NCBI GenBank assembly: GCA_963514095.1
Contig: OY741271.1
Coordinates: 24,564,619 to 24,628,618, forward strand
Source of the DNA: Eutrigla gurnardus
Taxonomy: Eukaryota > Chordata > Actinopteri > Perciformes > Triglidae
DNA length: 64,000 nucleotides
Direction: 5' to 3'
Shown here: one piece after another, positions 1 through 31,411 of the stretch
Numbering within the stretch: position 1 is the first letter of the stretch
Layout: each line of letters opens with the position of its first letter
Made by a program: the position numbers and the translations under genes
Notes under the pieces: model-generated
Database searches by the model: none
Seen by the model: the letters and a program-made list of their open reading frames with translations, nothing else
Told to the model about the DNA's origin: nothing

Positions 1-1326
1 AAAGGTTCCTGTGGTCCTTAAAGAGGTCCCTTCCATCCTTTAGATGGTTCTTTGCCATTCTGGAGGATTTTCCATGTGTGTTTAATGGGAATTCCAGGGG
101 ATTTAGAGGAGATACCAGGAATCCTTGAGGGTAGAAGAAGACAGGGTGGTCTTGAAGGAGTTCCTGTGGTCATTGAAGAGTTTCCAAGGGTTATTTGGGG
201 GGCCACAGGGATCCTTGAAGAGCTTCCAGACGGAAACTCTGTGGTTAAACATGATTTCTACTCACAGACCACTGAGACAGGAACCTGATCTGGGATCAAT
301 AAAATGTCTGTTGACCCGGATCACTCGGGTCAGTCTGACCAGCACTTCACCCCAGCACCGTCATCCGTGTTATCTGACAACCAACCACGCAACGCAGCAA
401 CAGGTGGTTCAGTTCAACACGGGCAAAGCTTATCAAGTTTATATCTGGATTCATATGACAGAATACTTGATCAGCAATCAATAATAATAACGATCATGAT
501 AAAAGTAAAGTGCGTCAGGGTTTAGAGTCCTCCAGCTGCAGTCTGTTGAGTCATGTACGGGCGAGCCAGGGAGATATGTACGGGCGAGCCAGGGAGATAT
601 GTGGGCCTGCCTCGAGGACATTACACTCTGCTAAGCTACGTTAGCATTTGGCAGGAAGTGTCACAGAGGGCCAACTTTAAGGTTTTTCTTGTTATATTAT
701 TATTCATCCTTTTGTCTCCTCAGGTTCGTTTAGTGTTTTCATCAGTTTGTCGACTGATTAATTAAAGACGCTGCGATTTATTGATTCAAAATTAATATCT
801 TCTATCTGATCCTGAGTCTGCTGCTGATCCTGAGTCTGATCCTGAGTCTGCTGCTGATCCTGAGTCTGATCCTGAGTCTGATCCTGATCCTGAGTCTGCT
901 TGAGTTACGGGACAGAAAGTGAAAGCGTTGAGTTTAGTGGAAGAAATAAACCCCCAACAAAAACAAGATATCCCATGATAATGGAAAACAAATAACATAA
1001 ATGTGGACATCCACGAACCAGCGATCACTTCAGACGTATCTGTTAGCGCTGCGGGTACGATGCTAACGCGTAAACACTTTATTTACTTTAGCACTCTGAA
1101 CATTATATAACTTTATATAATATAATAAACTGGTGAACACTCCCACTTCCCTGAATGCAGCCTGAGACGAAGCGGTGCTTTGAGCTAAATGCTAACATCA
1201 GCATGCTAACATGCTAATAAAGCACGCTGATGTTTAGTATCTATAATGTATAATGTTAACCGTGTTCACTATCTTGGTTTAGCATTTTAGCATGTTAGCA
1301 TGCTAACGTTATCTAGTAAATAAGGA

Positions 1327-1370
<44 letters not shown>

Positions 1371-2473
1371 GTGGATAGGTAGATGATGATTGTTACTATG
1401 GTGATGGTGATGATGACGATGGAGCTCGTGCTCTGTCATCAGTCTGTCACTACTTAGCCCGGTGACTTAGCCCAGATTAGCCAGCTTAGCTAGCTAACTG
1501 TAGTGCGGCAGCTTAGCGGACTAAGTGCGGCCGCTGCATCTATTCTGGTCTGATTCTGTGTCTGTGGACTCAAACACGCTGTTCATCCTGGTCTGGTTCA
1601 CCTGGTCTGGTTCTACCTGATCTGGTTCACCTGGTATAGTTCTACCTGGTTTGTTTGTCTTTTCTGTGTTTTACGACCAAAACAAACAACAAATTAAAGT
1701 CAAATTAATTGTTTTCTATCATAAACAATGATTATTAATAAATAATAAACAACAGGGAGAAATAAAAGTCTTTATGGGAACATTTAAATACAAACAGCGT
1801 TCTGCTTTACTCTCTGATTTACTACAAATTATTATCAAGTACTGCACTTAAGTACAATTACAGGTAAAACTTTATTTGAGTATTTCCATTTTCTACTACG
1901 TTTAACTTTATATCTCAGAGGGAAAATATTGTACTTTTACTGTAATAAATTTATTTAACAATTCTAGTTAGTTACATTAAAAGTAAAACATAATGTGATT
2001 TATATATTGTGATGCAGTAGTTTAATAATAAATACATGAATTACTTAATAAATACATAAATAAAAAGCCACCGATTACTAAAAAAACATGCAGGTTACAT
2101 TAAATTAATATGAACAGAAATAAGTTTTATTTGCAATTTGTTTTATTTAATTATTTACCATATATATCACATTTATAATGGCAGGTTTAGTCCTTCATAC
2201 TAACACAAAGTAAACTGTGTGTGTGTGTGTGCGTGTGTGTGTGTGTGTGTGAGTGAGACACTGATGAGGCCATAGTACTCTGTAATCCCATCAACTCTGA
2301 GTTACTGACAAGCTAACAGCATTACACCACTTAGCCCTCAGTATGTGTGTGTATAAATACTAGATTCTGATTGGCTGGAAGCTTATTACCTTAAGAAGAG
2401 TTTGAACTGAACAGCTTCAGTTATCCTCCGCCTATTGATACATGATCATTCAGCATACAGTATATATGTGTGT

Positions 2474-2504
<31 letters not shown>

Positions 2505-2626
2505 TCTCTCCTTGTTTAATAATTGTGTATCTCGTCCTCCTCTTCCTCCCAGTATCATTTCAGTTTGACTCCATTCATACCAGTTCCCTGTGACCCAGTT
2601 ACCCCCCGGTGTGTGTGAGTGGGTGT

Positions 2627-2657
<31 letters not shown>

Positions 2658-2997
2658 CTGTGTGACCCGCCACCACACCAATTAAAATACAGAGAGAGAG
2701 CGTTTCTAATTGTTCATTCATGTCTCTCGCCCCTCTCCGGAGTGAGGGAGAGAAGAAGATGAACGTTCATTCATGTCTTTCTGCCTCCGTCGAGGGGGCC
2801 GTCTGATTGGTCGGTTGGTGGATCACACGAGTTAGTGGAGATGAAGGGATGAACGTTCACGTCCGTCGCCGTGGTTACATAAACGCGTTGGTGGATGCTG
2901 AATTAAACATGAGCTGATGAGAGACGGGTTAAAGCTGTTCATTCACTTAGCGTGTTTGTAAAGCAGACGCTGACCTCTGACCTCTGTTCTCCTGCAG
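1..2997 (+). other. slc6a8: slc6a8 intron 1 (3' part)
   Basis: No exon resembling the SLC6 N-terminus (for example GNVWRFPYLCY) is visible on the plus strand here. Contents: a degenerate repeat of TTCCTGTGGTC/GAAGAG words at 1-245; a 30-bp CTGAGTCTGATC minisatellite at about 804-900; a GCTAACATGC-rich interspersed repeat at about 1150-1320; (TA)n at 1329-1364; a TACTT-rich interspersed repeat at about 1830-1970; and (GT)n at about 2215-2252, 2461-2503 and 2612-2657. Confidence 0.75.
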
Positions 2998-13593
<10,596 letters not shown>

Positions 13594-16500
13594 GCTGGAC
13601 CACCCCCAGTCCCCCCCTGATTGGCTCCTGGGTCTGTTCCACCTGGAAAAGAATCAAGCAGCTCCTCCTCCTCGAGGCGTTCCATCACCGCGGCAACGAC
13701 AAAATGCTTCCTTTTAGCCAGATTACCACAAGATGTGAGATTAAAACCAGCAGCTTCTTCAAAGGGCTTCGACTCCTCCGGTTCTCCGGTTCTCCGGTTC
13801 CCCGGTTCTCCGTCTGGACGGCGTAGAACCGCTGATGTTCCACCAACAAGGAGACGATGAAGAGTTCACTGTGTTAAAGGTCAGACTTTGTCCACGTTGG
13901 ATGAAGAGGATCTCGTCATCAGGCGGGTTGGACATGCAAACACACACTTGCTGGACGGCCATTAAACACACACTCTTCATCTTCATCACCATCATCATCA
14001 TCACCCCCGAGACTGCATCTGAACTGTGTTTAACGGCCGTTCACTGAGACAAAGTTGTAGACACCCCCCCCCCCACACACACACACACACACACACCGAC
14101 GAGGAGGACCGGGACCAGGTCCCTCCAGTACGGTTGTTCAAGACCAGTGAATCTGAATCTGAATCCAGAACTGGTTCCAAAACACTCCAATCCATCCGAG
14201 TCAAACGCCATCACGCTTTCCTTCCATCTGGTGGTGCACCAGATCCTGAGACCCGTCACAGATCCTGGGACTCGTCACAGATCCACAGTTAGAAGACTAG
14301 AAGACAGACAAAACTAGAACTAAATTAGAACCCAGAAGACCCAATCCGGACCCGCGTTCAGGTCTTCGTATCCCACATGCAGAAGGTGTCCGGGTCACAT
14401 GATCTGCTGCAACACCGGCGTGTTTCTTAGTAATAACTTACTAGACCGGAGCGCTCGAGAAAACTCAGCAGCCGTTCATTCATATTAAATATTTACTAAG
14501 AAGATGAACAGCAACAAAAATAAATAGAAAGTAATAATAGAAACTAACCATTTGTAGTAGCCAATCGGTTTCTAGATTATTAAGTGGAAATCTGCTGAAT
14601 TAATATCCAGAACCTCAGAAGAGATTAATCTGGGCACATGACTCATCAGCAGGTAAATCACCTGACGTCCTGTCGGCCTTCGCTCGACTGAAGTGCCAAA
14701 CGGAGCGGTTCTGATCCCAGACCAGGGCTCTCCTCGGTTCTGATCCCAGACCAGGACTCCTCCAGGCTGCCGAGCTGCTCCTCGTCGTCATCGTTAGTGA
14801 TGATGTCATCACGCTCTCTACAGCTGACACGTTTCATCACAGGAGAACAATAAAGTCTAATTACAGATGAAACTTTTAGTTTTGGAATTTTATAAGCAGC
14901 AATATGGACGATTTATTTATTTTATTTTTAATAAAAATAATAATAATACTACAGCTCCAATTAAATGTGTAGAACAGTCCATCAGCATCAATAAATAATT
15001 AGTTTTTCTCCATTGATGAAAGTACATATTTTTACCAAAATAAAAGCCCCATAGTGGACACAGGAAGGGGCGGGACTTGTTGAATTGGTTTTACCTGCAG
15101 TCAGCTGGCAGAGAGATGAGAGCCGAAGGACTCAGCCGGTTGCCAAGTGTTGCCTTACGTCGTTGTCTTAACTGTAGAACCGTAAACGAGCCCGACAGGA
15201 CGTCTCCGTGTCTACAACTCTGTCTCCTAGCAACCACCCAGCATGCACCCGCAACACACACACACACACACACACGTGTAAGATGACGTTGGAAGAGAAT
15301 CGTGGTAGAAATCATGTTTTACATATTGTAAAATTAATCAGAGATTTATTTTGTGGAGGCTTTTATTTTGCTGAGTAGAACAGATGTATAATATATATTG
15401 AATATCTTTGTTATCTATATTTGATGCAGTATGCGATTGTGATGATGATGACGATCTTTGGCTGACTGTTCATGCGTTTAGCCGTCGGCGGCGACCGACC
15501 CGAGCTCCAGGCTACCTCACTTCCTCTTTCACATTTTAGAAATAAGAGTCTTTCAGCTTTTTATGCAAATGTTTCGGCGGCGGCGACTCGCCAGGAGAGG
15601 ATTCTGGGAAGTGTTCCTGGGAACATTTCCCTCCTCGGCCTGCTTTAAAGGTTCTGCAACACTGGTGATGCTTTAATCTGAAAATATGCAGATTTTTTAC
15701 ACATGCTCCGGTAATCTCGTAGATTGGACCGGTAATTGGACTCAAACGTGTCACGTGACTCATTCAGAACGTGTGATGTCATCACGTTGGTGCTGCGATG
15801 CCTTTAAAACAGCGTCCGACCGGCTAAATGCGAACAAGCAGCAAGGGGCGGGGCTTTTATTTTGGCAAGTTTTGCTGCAATGCAGTGATGTTGAGGTTTC
15901 GTGTGACCATGAACGCACCACTGAAGGGAATTTTATTTCTTCTTTACTTTTTATTTTGATTCCTAATTTTCAAAGTGCTCAAATGTTTGAAGAGTTTTAG
16001 ATTTAGAGGATTTATTTTAGTGTGTTTGAATCTGAACGTTTGGTCCTCAGACACCCCACTGTCATCATTATCATCATTTTTGTTATTAAAAATTATCTGT
16101 CACTTTATATTATCGCAGTATTAATAATAATACTTATAATAGTTATTATCATATAAAGAACATTTCACAGATTTATTTTTTAAATGTAATTCATGTTTCA
16201 ATTAAGTTAAAAACAGGATGTTTGGTAGTTTGTGGAAACAGGAAGTAGACTAAAAACTACATGTCCCAGCAGGCAGTGGGAGGCTGAGGACCAACTAAAC
16301 ATAAAAAAACTGATCAAATATTACTGATTGCACCTTTAAAACATTTATAATGAATGTGAACTTGTTTTTTTAACGACGTGACAGATACTTAACAGATAAA
16401 CCGATGACCAGCTGATCGCTGATTGGTCGGCCAGTCTGAGTGATTTAACGAGATGATGTCGTAGAGGTCGTTAAGTGCCACTGATCCCCGATCACTAATC

Positions 16501-18200
16501 ACGCTAACTAACGTGTAGAAACATTAACTGCTATTATTATTATTATTATTATTACGGTTTGTCTTTTATTCTGAAGTTCGGAGGCTCGGAGGAGGAAAAA
16601 TACATTCAAGACAAAATCCAGAAAAACAAACAAACTACTTGAAAACATTTAAACGTCGTCGGACGTTTTGGCTCCGTGCTTTTCTGCCAAAAAACATTTT
16701 GTTGCGACAGAATCTTTGATCCTGGAAACAGGAAGTCATATCACTTAACAAAATAAAACAGCAAGTCATTCACTCTGCAGGGGGTTTAAGTGATCAATAA
16801 GTCTTTATAATTAATAGATCTACCAATTCACACATTATATTTAATGTGTTTTCCAAAGTAAGTTTGAAAGAATGTTATTTGACATCTGTAAAGAAAAATC
16901 GAAAACTGTGCTGATCAATATTTTCTCTCGGATACATTTCCTGTTAAATTAATACATAATAATCCACCGATAACCAATCGATATAAAGACAAAACAACAC
17001 AAAGTGATGCAGCTTTACTGGTGAAACGTTGCTGTCAGTGAACGCACCATCGTTTCCATAGGAACAAGCACTAAATTATGATTTGATCTAAATGTCACAA
17101 ACATATAATTTGGCGTTATTTTAGCTTCATTCCTGAACTCTCTCATTATTTAATGTTTAAATCTTAAAACTCATCGATTCTGTCCAACAGACGTCGCCGT
17201 CAGAGCGTTTCTCAGAATCCTCAGCTGATCTCAGACCAGCAGGATTCCACTCGCAGCTTCTTCAACTATTTCACTTTCCTGCAGATTATCGTTTCTAGAT
17301 AAATATCGTTTTAGAGAAATGTTGTTGAATTTATAGCCAAAAACATTGCCAAAGTGTTTTTTTTAACCTCCAAAAAACCCGAAACGACGGACTCTTAAAG
17401 GGAGAATGATGACTCAGATGTTTTGTTTCTGGTTTACGATCACGAGAAATTCGTTAAAAGTCGACGTGTTTTTTTTACGATAACATCGCTGGTGCTCTCG
17501 AAAAACTCCATCTGACATCGTCATGAATAACTTTCTTACTGTGAAGCCGAACCAGCAGAGGGCGAAGTAGAACCAGCAGGGGGCAACGTCCTCCAGTAGG
17601 AAAGCCCCTCGGGTCCAGGCTGGAAAGGAAACGAAAGGACCTTTACGTACAAGGACAGGAAGCAGTGGTGGTTTTTCTGAGAAAATCCTCACAACGTTAA
17701 TTCCTCACCGTAATTACGACGACCAAAGCATTTTGGGAATTGTAATTCTTTTCAGTCTGACAAAACGAATCTGAAACCACCGGTTCGACAGTTTCTCATC
17801 TTCTTTTTTGCGTCCAAGCTTCCTGTTTGTTTCCAGCCTGGACTCGTCCATGCCGTGACCTCATCTGTGGCGCCGTGACCCCGTCTGTGGCGCCGTCGTG
17901 TCTTCGGGACTTCCTGTAGACCGCCAGTCTTCCATCCAGAACTGTAGACTAGACTAGCGGTGATTAAAGTAGCATCATTAACGAGTAGCTGTACTAACGA
18001 GGTCTCCACTTCAACGAGTCACCAGCCAATCAAAAACCATCTTGCGTCTCGTTGATGTCAGAGCCCTGATGTTGTATTTCATTGACCTTTGACCCCCAAG
18101 GGTCTCCGTGCTGTAAGCCACTGTGATCTCTGTGCTCATCCACCAATGAACGGCAATAAAACTAATGTCATGACTAACAGCTGATCCGTCTCCATGGTTA
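13594..18200 (+). other. slc6a8: Probable slc6a8 3' UTR region
   Basis: Follows the slc6a8 stop codon; no spliced coding exon is recognisable on either strand. AATAAA occurs at 14849-14854 and 18155-18160. The distal one is followed by a GT-rich stretch (GTTTGTTTGTG) as expected for a poly(A) site, so a 3' UTR of up to about 4.6 kb is possible. The true end is not fixed by sequence alone. Confidence 0.45.
18155..18160 (+). terminator. slc6a8: Candidate distal poly(A) signal of slc6a8
   Basis: AATAAA in CGGCAATAAAACTAATGTC, with GT-rich sequence 40-80 bases downstream. A nearer alternative is AATAAA at 14849. Confidence 0.4.
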
Positions 18201-18297
18201 CTGTTTGTTTGTGAACTCAGTGTTTCTTGTTAAAATACCGGTAGTCAAATTATTATTTTTATGATTTAAGTGTTTTATGTCATTTTAACATTGGAAA

Positions 18298-18840
18298 CAG
18301 TGTTGCCAGGTGTACGATAATTATCGTATTTGTACGATAATTTTGCCCTCTGTACGATGTACGATCAATAATCCCAAAAAAGACCAGAAATACGATAATT
18401 TCACCATTCCGTGAATGTGTGGTTGTAATTGGTTGTAATCAGCCTGTCGCAACTGTCTGTCGGAGTTTTTTTGTGAATCTGAAGGCATCTGTTTCACGAT
18501 TGGCTGGAAATTCCAGCCAATCGTGCTTTTCTAAATGTGAGCTACGAGTGACGTGTATGCGTTTGCCTCAGAACAACGGCCATGATTGGCTGAATAGTCC
18601 GCTGCGCCCGCCCCATGAGCGAGGAAAAAAATAAATAAATTAAGAAGAAGCAGAGCCAGTCTGGAAGAAGAAGCACTGAAAATGAGTGAACATGTTAGAC
18701 GCTATTCAACACTAGAGTGACTACAGCGCATCAATAGACTTGTTATTTTGGTTATGACGGGTGTACGATCATTTCCCTCAAAATACGATAATTTTATGTC
18801 TCTGGTACGATAATCCTACATTTCTCACCTGGCAACACTG
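18298..18840. mobile_element. Non-autonomous hAT element (543 bp)
   Basis: Both ends read CAGTGTTGCCAGGTG in inverted orientation (15-bp perfect terminal repeat). They are flanked by the perfect 8-bp target duplication ATTGGAAA (18290-18297 and 18841-18848), the size diagnostic of hAT transposons. No transposase is encoded. The interior carries many TACGATAAT words in both orientations and a 15-bp-arm palindrome at 18495-18525. Confidence 0.9.
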
Positions 18841-19479
18841 ATTGGAAAGCATGTTTGGTTTTAAATCTACAAACCAAAACAAGGTCACACACGACAGGAA
18901 GTAGGTGGCCAGGAAGTGTGAGATATCAGAGGGTCCTCTAAAGACCTGAGCCAAAACCTGCATTCAGATATTTAGTCCAGCACGTCAGAACAAACTGGTC
19001 TTCCACGAGAAAGAGATACGGAGTCCTCCTGCCAGTCTTCTGGACTGGAGGACTAGAGGACTGGAGGGACTAGGGGGACTGGAGGACTGGAGGACCTGGG
19101 TCGGTGAAAGCTGATCCCCTGGAGGCTCGGTGGAGCGGTTCAAACCGGTTTTAATGCCAGACGGCGTTTCCACCGACAGCTGCGTTATTAAGACGGAGAG
19201 AAGAAGAAGCTAAGATTAGACCTGGAACACAGTGTACAAGTACTCGGCAGGAAGTACTAATACACACTGTGAAATACTCTACAGCGAAAAGTACTGATAC
19301 ACAGTATACTCTTAAAGTAAAAGGACTAATACACAGTTTAAATATTCTTACCGAAAAAGTACTAATACACACTGTGAAATACTCTTACAGTAAAAGTACT
19401 AATACATACTATGAAATACTTTTACAGTAAAAGTACTAATACACACTATAAATACTCAAATAAAAGTCAAGCCAGTTGA

Positions 19480-20431
19480 GTTCAGATGTTCTGTAGAAAC
19501 TTTATTTCTCCTCAAACAAACGTTTTGTCATAGAAATTAAACGTAAACATAAGAACAGAGTGAGAACTGTGTGGACTCAGCCTGCCTGAGCTGCAGAAGC
19601 ATGGAAATGTTTACATATTTTCACTGAATATTTTCAGAATAAAAGCAGTTGGTGTGAATGCTTGGAAACGGTTTCCGTGGCAATGAAGCCGATTGCTGCA
19701 CGGATCTGGATCAGAAGGATACAGGGTTTTAGATTAACGTACGAAAGAATGTGGACTGAATAAACCGGATACAGCAACTAGAGGACAGACCCCAGACCCT
19801 TGACCTCTGACCCTAACCCAGCAGCCTGAAGGCCTTTACCGTTTTAGTGGATCAGCCTCGTCAGTTTAAAAGGTCCTAAAGATACGGGAGACACAAAAGG
19901 ACAGCACTGGTCCCAGATCAGATACTCTTAAGCTGTTGATGACTCGGATGAAACCACGTCGACAGAATGCCGTTAAACACAAAAACGTCATCATCAACAA
20001 CAAAAAAACAAAACAAAAAACCCATTTCAACTTTTAAGTCAAAGAAAAATCATAAGAAACTGAAAAACAAACAGAAGAACTAGCAGATCTGTGTGTGTGC
20101 GCGCATGTGTGGGAGTATCTGTGAGTGTTTGTGTATGTGTGTGTGGCTGTATGTGGGTGTATGTGGGTGGGTGGGTGTTGTGTTTATGAACATGAGTCGG
20201 CATTTCCTCCACATGTTCAGGATTTATTCATTAACGCTGGAATGAAACAGGAAGGAAATCAAACAGAAAACTACAGACTTCCTGGAGCTCCGATGGTCAC
20301 ATGATACATTTTCTTTAAACCGAACAAACAAAAACCCAGCCTGCCGACGTCAGCTGATCCGAGGAGGAAGTGACATCACTGGTGACGTAGATGATGAATA
20401 TGAGAGAAGCTGGACCCCGTCTTCGTCTTTC
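19480..20431 (-). other. bcap31: Probable bcap31 3' UTR
   Basis: From the stop codon to just past the AATAAA at 19506-19501. It contains a GT-rich tract at about 20088-20180 and, near the distal end, TACT-rich repeats. Confidence 0.5.
19501..19506 (-). terminator. bcap31: Candidate poly(A) signal of bcap31
   Basis: TTTATT on the plus strand is AATAAA on the bcap31 strand, about 930 bases after its stop codon. T/GT-rich sequence (ATTTGAG, ATAGTGTGTATT) lies just beyond. Confidence 0.5.
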
Positions 20432-28173
<7,742 letters not shown>

Positions 28174-29301
28174 CCTGAGTCCTGTACAAACACACACACG
28201 AGACCAGCTGACACGGGGGACACCAAGACCTGGACCACGGAGAAACCAGCAGCATGCCTTCATCGACTAATTATCATCATTCTTCATCCCGGGTCACTTA
28301 TTAATAAGACATGCAGTTTAAATCCTTAAAAGAAGACAAACCGAGACAAACAACTATTTGATCTTTTCATGAAACCAAAAGGTTGATTTGTCCAATTCAA
28401 AACGACTGAAATAATAAAAACACATGTTTAGTCATGGTCTAATTGTCTGAAGGTTGTCAGTTGTCATGGTAACCTTATAGTCTTATTTTTCCATAACTTA
28501 TTAAATGTGCTGAAACACTTAAATAAATAACACAAAACCATTCTGGATACTTTGTTTGGTTTGACAAAATTAATGTTGTTGACACAAAAGAAACGGGTTT
28601 GAAAACAAACGTACGAAACCGACTTGTGTTGGTCTGGGCAGCTGACCGGCGGAGCGCGTGCGTGCGCGTGCATGTGGGGGTGTGTCATGCTGCAGATGTT
28701 GATTACAACACAACCAGCCTGCTGCTGTAAAATCACTTCCTACCGCGTTTCTCGTCGTTCATAAACGGGTTTAAATGAACAGGTTTAAATGAACGGATAC
28801 ATATAATAATAATAAACATCGCGTCACAACCGGAAGCCCTGTAGAAACTCCGATCGCAAACTCACGTAGTTGTTCAAACGTCACGAGCTAAATCACGCTC
28901 ACGGATTTCGTATATCTGCTGAAAGTGAGCTGACGTCATACATGTAGTCATGGAAAGGACACTGTGGACGTCTAATCCCTGGGTTTTTACATAAAAACCT
29001 CATGTTTACGTGAACTAGCTAACTTCCCCCCTGTATTTCCCCGGAGCATTAGTCTGTTAGCTAGTAGCCCCTAGCAGCTAGTTGGCTACAGACGGCGTCC
29101 TCCTGACAGTTAGCTGCATGTTTATTATGTATCTCCATACGTCGGACTTCCGGCGGGTAAACACTGTTCAGGTATCCGCTAACAGCAGCAACAACAACGC
29201 ACTTCCCTAAGTCAGCAGCGGGCTACACAAGTTAGCCGACGTTAGATCGGGGACGCGCTGCTAAAGTGCTAAACTCGTCGTGAGTTCGCAGGTAAACTTA
29301 C

Positions 29302-29380
29302 CTGAGAAGATACGCTGACTCAAACTGATCGCAGCGCCGCTGTTAATGAGCAGTAGACACTCCGTCCGCTGCTGGTAGCT
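29302..29380 (-). other. bcap31: bcap31 non-coding first exon (approximate 5' end)
   Basis: A consensus donor CTCAG|GTAAGT on the minus strand at 29302/29301 follows the promoter. Splicing from here to the acceptor at 28183-28182 gives a 5' UTR joined 8 bases before the ATG. The start site is not determined by sequence; I place it near 29380. Confidence 0.55.
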
Positions 29381-29381
29381 C

Positions 29382-29442
29382 ACTTCCGGTTCCAACACTT
29401 CCGGCTTCCGGCGTTTAATGCCAGCTCATCCCGGTCACGTGA
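29382..29442 (-). promoter_or_regulatory. bcap31: bcap31 core promoter: three ETS sites and an E-box
   Basis: CTTCCGG occurs three times (29382-29389 and 29397-29404 as ACTTCCGG, 29404-29411 as GCTTCCGG). On the bcap31 strand these are CCGGAAGT-type ETS/GABPA sites. TCACGTGA (29435-29442) is a palindromic E-box. No TATA box is evident, consistent with a housekeeping promoter. Confidence 0.65.
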
Positions 29443-29454
29443 TTGCATAAGCGG

Positions 29455-29521
29455 GCGCCCGCGCGCGCACACACACACACACACACACATATATATTTAT
29501 ATATATATATGTGTGTTTGTG
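29455..29521. repeat. Alternating purine-pyrimidine tract, (CG)(CA)(TA)(GT)
   Basis: Contiguous GCGCGCGC, (CA)n, (TA)n and GTGTG segments lying directly upstream of the bcap31 promoter. Confidence 0.9.
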
Positions 29522-30233
29522 TTTGTTTATATATAATCTACGATATTTACCTCTGAGATGTAGTGGTACAAGTAGCTCAATGTGAATATAAAAATTAATT
29601 TCAGAATCAGAAAGGAGTTTATGGCCAAGTACGTTTTCACATACAAGGAATTTGCCTTGGTCTTCAGTGTGCACGATATTTACAAAGAATAAACAATAAA
29701 CAATAAAGCAAAGTACTGCAGTCATACATAATTAACATTTTAAAAAAGTACCCAAAATGAAAAAGTAAAAAAAACACGCACACAAAAAAACACACTGTAC
29801 TATAATAATATTTACAAAGATTGCAGAATGTTACTAATAAATATAATTAGTATTATTCTGTATTTTTTTATTAAAAATTATTAAGGTATCTTAGTTTTAA
29901 ACATCAGAACAGAAATAATAACAAATAAATAAACATTTTATAATAAGAAAGAAGGTATTCCTTTCTGACCAGCAGGGGGAGACATTGTCTGCAGAAACGA
30001 TCTCTTCTGCTTCAGCTAAACGGTGAGTCGAAGCAGAGGGGAGGAAGACTGGAAGACATCTCACTCTGAATGTTTTCCACGAGCTAAAACAAGCAGCCGC
30101 TTCTCTCTCTTACTGGTCAGACTGGTTCTGTTTCCACGGTTAATTATTGAGTATGTTTGGGCAGATCAAAAGATAGATGGTTTTATTTATTGATCCCTGA
30201 GGAGGCTGATTGGCTGTGATGTAACAGCAGCAG

Positions 30234-30239
<6 letters not shown>

Positions 30240-30299
<60 letters not shown>

Positions 30300-30779
30300 A
30301 AAAAAAACAAAACAAGAAGTGATATGAGGTCATCATCAGAAAATAAGTACAAAGTTTCACACAATCCATTCAGTCCGTTTCCATGGCAACCCTGGGGGTT
30401 ACCTAATATCTGGACAATGGTTACCGTCGGATAGGGTTCTTGTTCTGGAAACATTGTCGACTGCTCCAGTAAATAGGACGAACCTAAGGTACTACCTGGC
30501 AACTTGAGATGTTTCTAGTCCGCTCAGCTCATTGACTTCTTTGAAAGCTAATGTCATGAGAGACGGACACTTAGATGTCAGTTGATACGTGAAGATTTGA
30601 ATATCAACACATTTTAAAGACATTTTGAACGCCACCGAGGAGCTGCAGGGGGCAGCACAGGGAACAACCAACACTCTGGATCACAGGAAGATAGAAATGT
30701 GTGAACAGATAAGACATCACAAAATAACAAAATTTATAAATACTAATTACACACAACAAGACCCCATAAAGAGAGAAGA

Positions 30780-30855
<76 letters not shown>
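30240..30855. repeat. Two (CA)n tracts
   Basis: (CA)n at 30240-30296 and 30783-30855, flanking unique-looking sequence with no recognisable gene. Confidence 0.93.
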
Positions 30856-30862
<7 letters not shown>

Positions 30863-31240
30863 GTATTCTGTCTTCTTCATAAAAATGTCAATGCTCATAA
30901 AGACTTTTTATCTTCCTCTTTATTTTTATTCCCCCCCCCCCCGTCCTCCTAAATCACACATTAAACCTGTTAAAAGGTTTTCCTCCGGTCGCCAGGCGGA
31001 GCTCAGTCAGATGGAGGCAGCAAGACACCTGATTGGCTGATGACATTTTCTTGGGCGGCCAATGAGAAACTGGATAAAAGTGCAATTTTTGAAAAGCAGC
31101 TGAGGTGAAGAGATGAATTAGTCATCATGATGAACACAGACACACACACACACACTAACTCAACAACACGTTGGGACACGAACATTGGTCTCCTGGTTGA
31201 AAGTCCTACGTCATGATGTCACAGCTTCATGAGGAGATAC

Positions 31241-31411
31241 GTCGCCTTCAGGATCAGTTATGTTGCCTTCAGGATCAGTCATGTTGCCTTCAGGATCAGT
31301 CATGTTGTCTTCAGGATCAGTTATGTTGCCTTCAGGATCAGTCACATTGCCTTCAGGATCAGTTATGTTGCCTTTGGGATCAGTTAAGATGCCTTCAGGA
31401 TTAGTTACGAT
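31241..31411. repeat. 21-bp minisatellite, left arm
   Basis: About eight copies of a 21-bp unit (TTGCCTTCAGGATCAGT with an ATG or ACA variant). It is cut off from the larger array at 31920 by a hAT insertion. Confidence 0.95.

Noticed and set aside
1..2997. slc6a8 exon 1 inside the window
   Set aside because: No TM1 sequence with a donor in the required phase could be found; it must lie to the left.
18419..18634. 71-codon frame inside the hAT element
   Set aside because: No similarity to hAT transposase motifs; it crosses the internal palindrome and looks non-coding.
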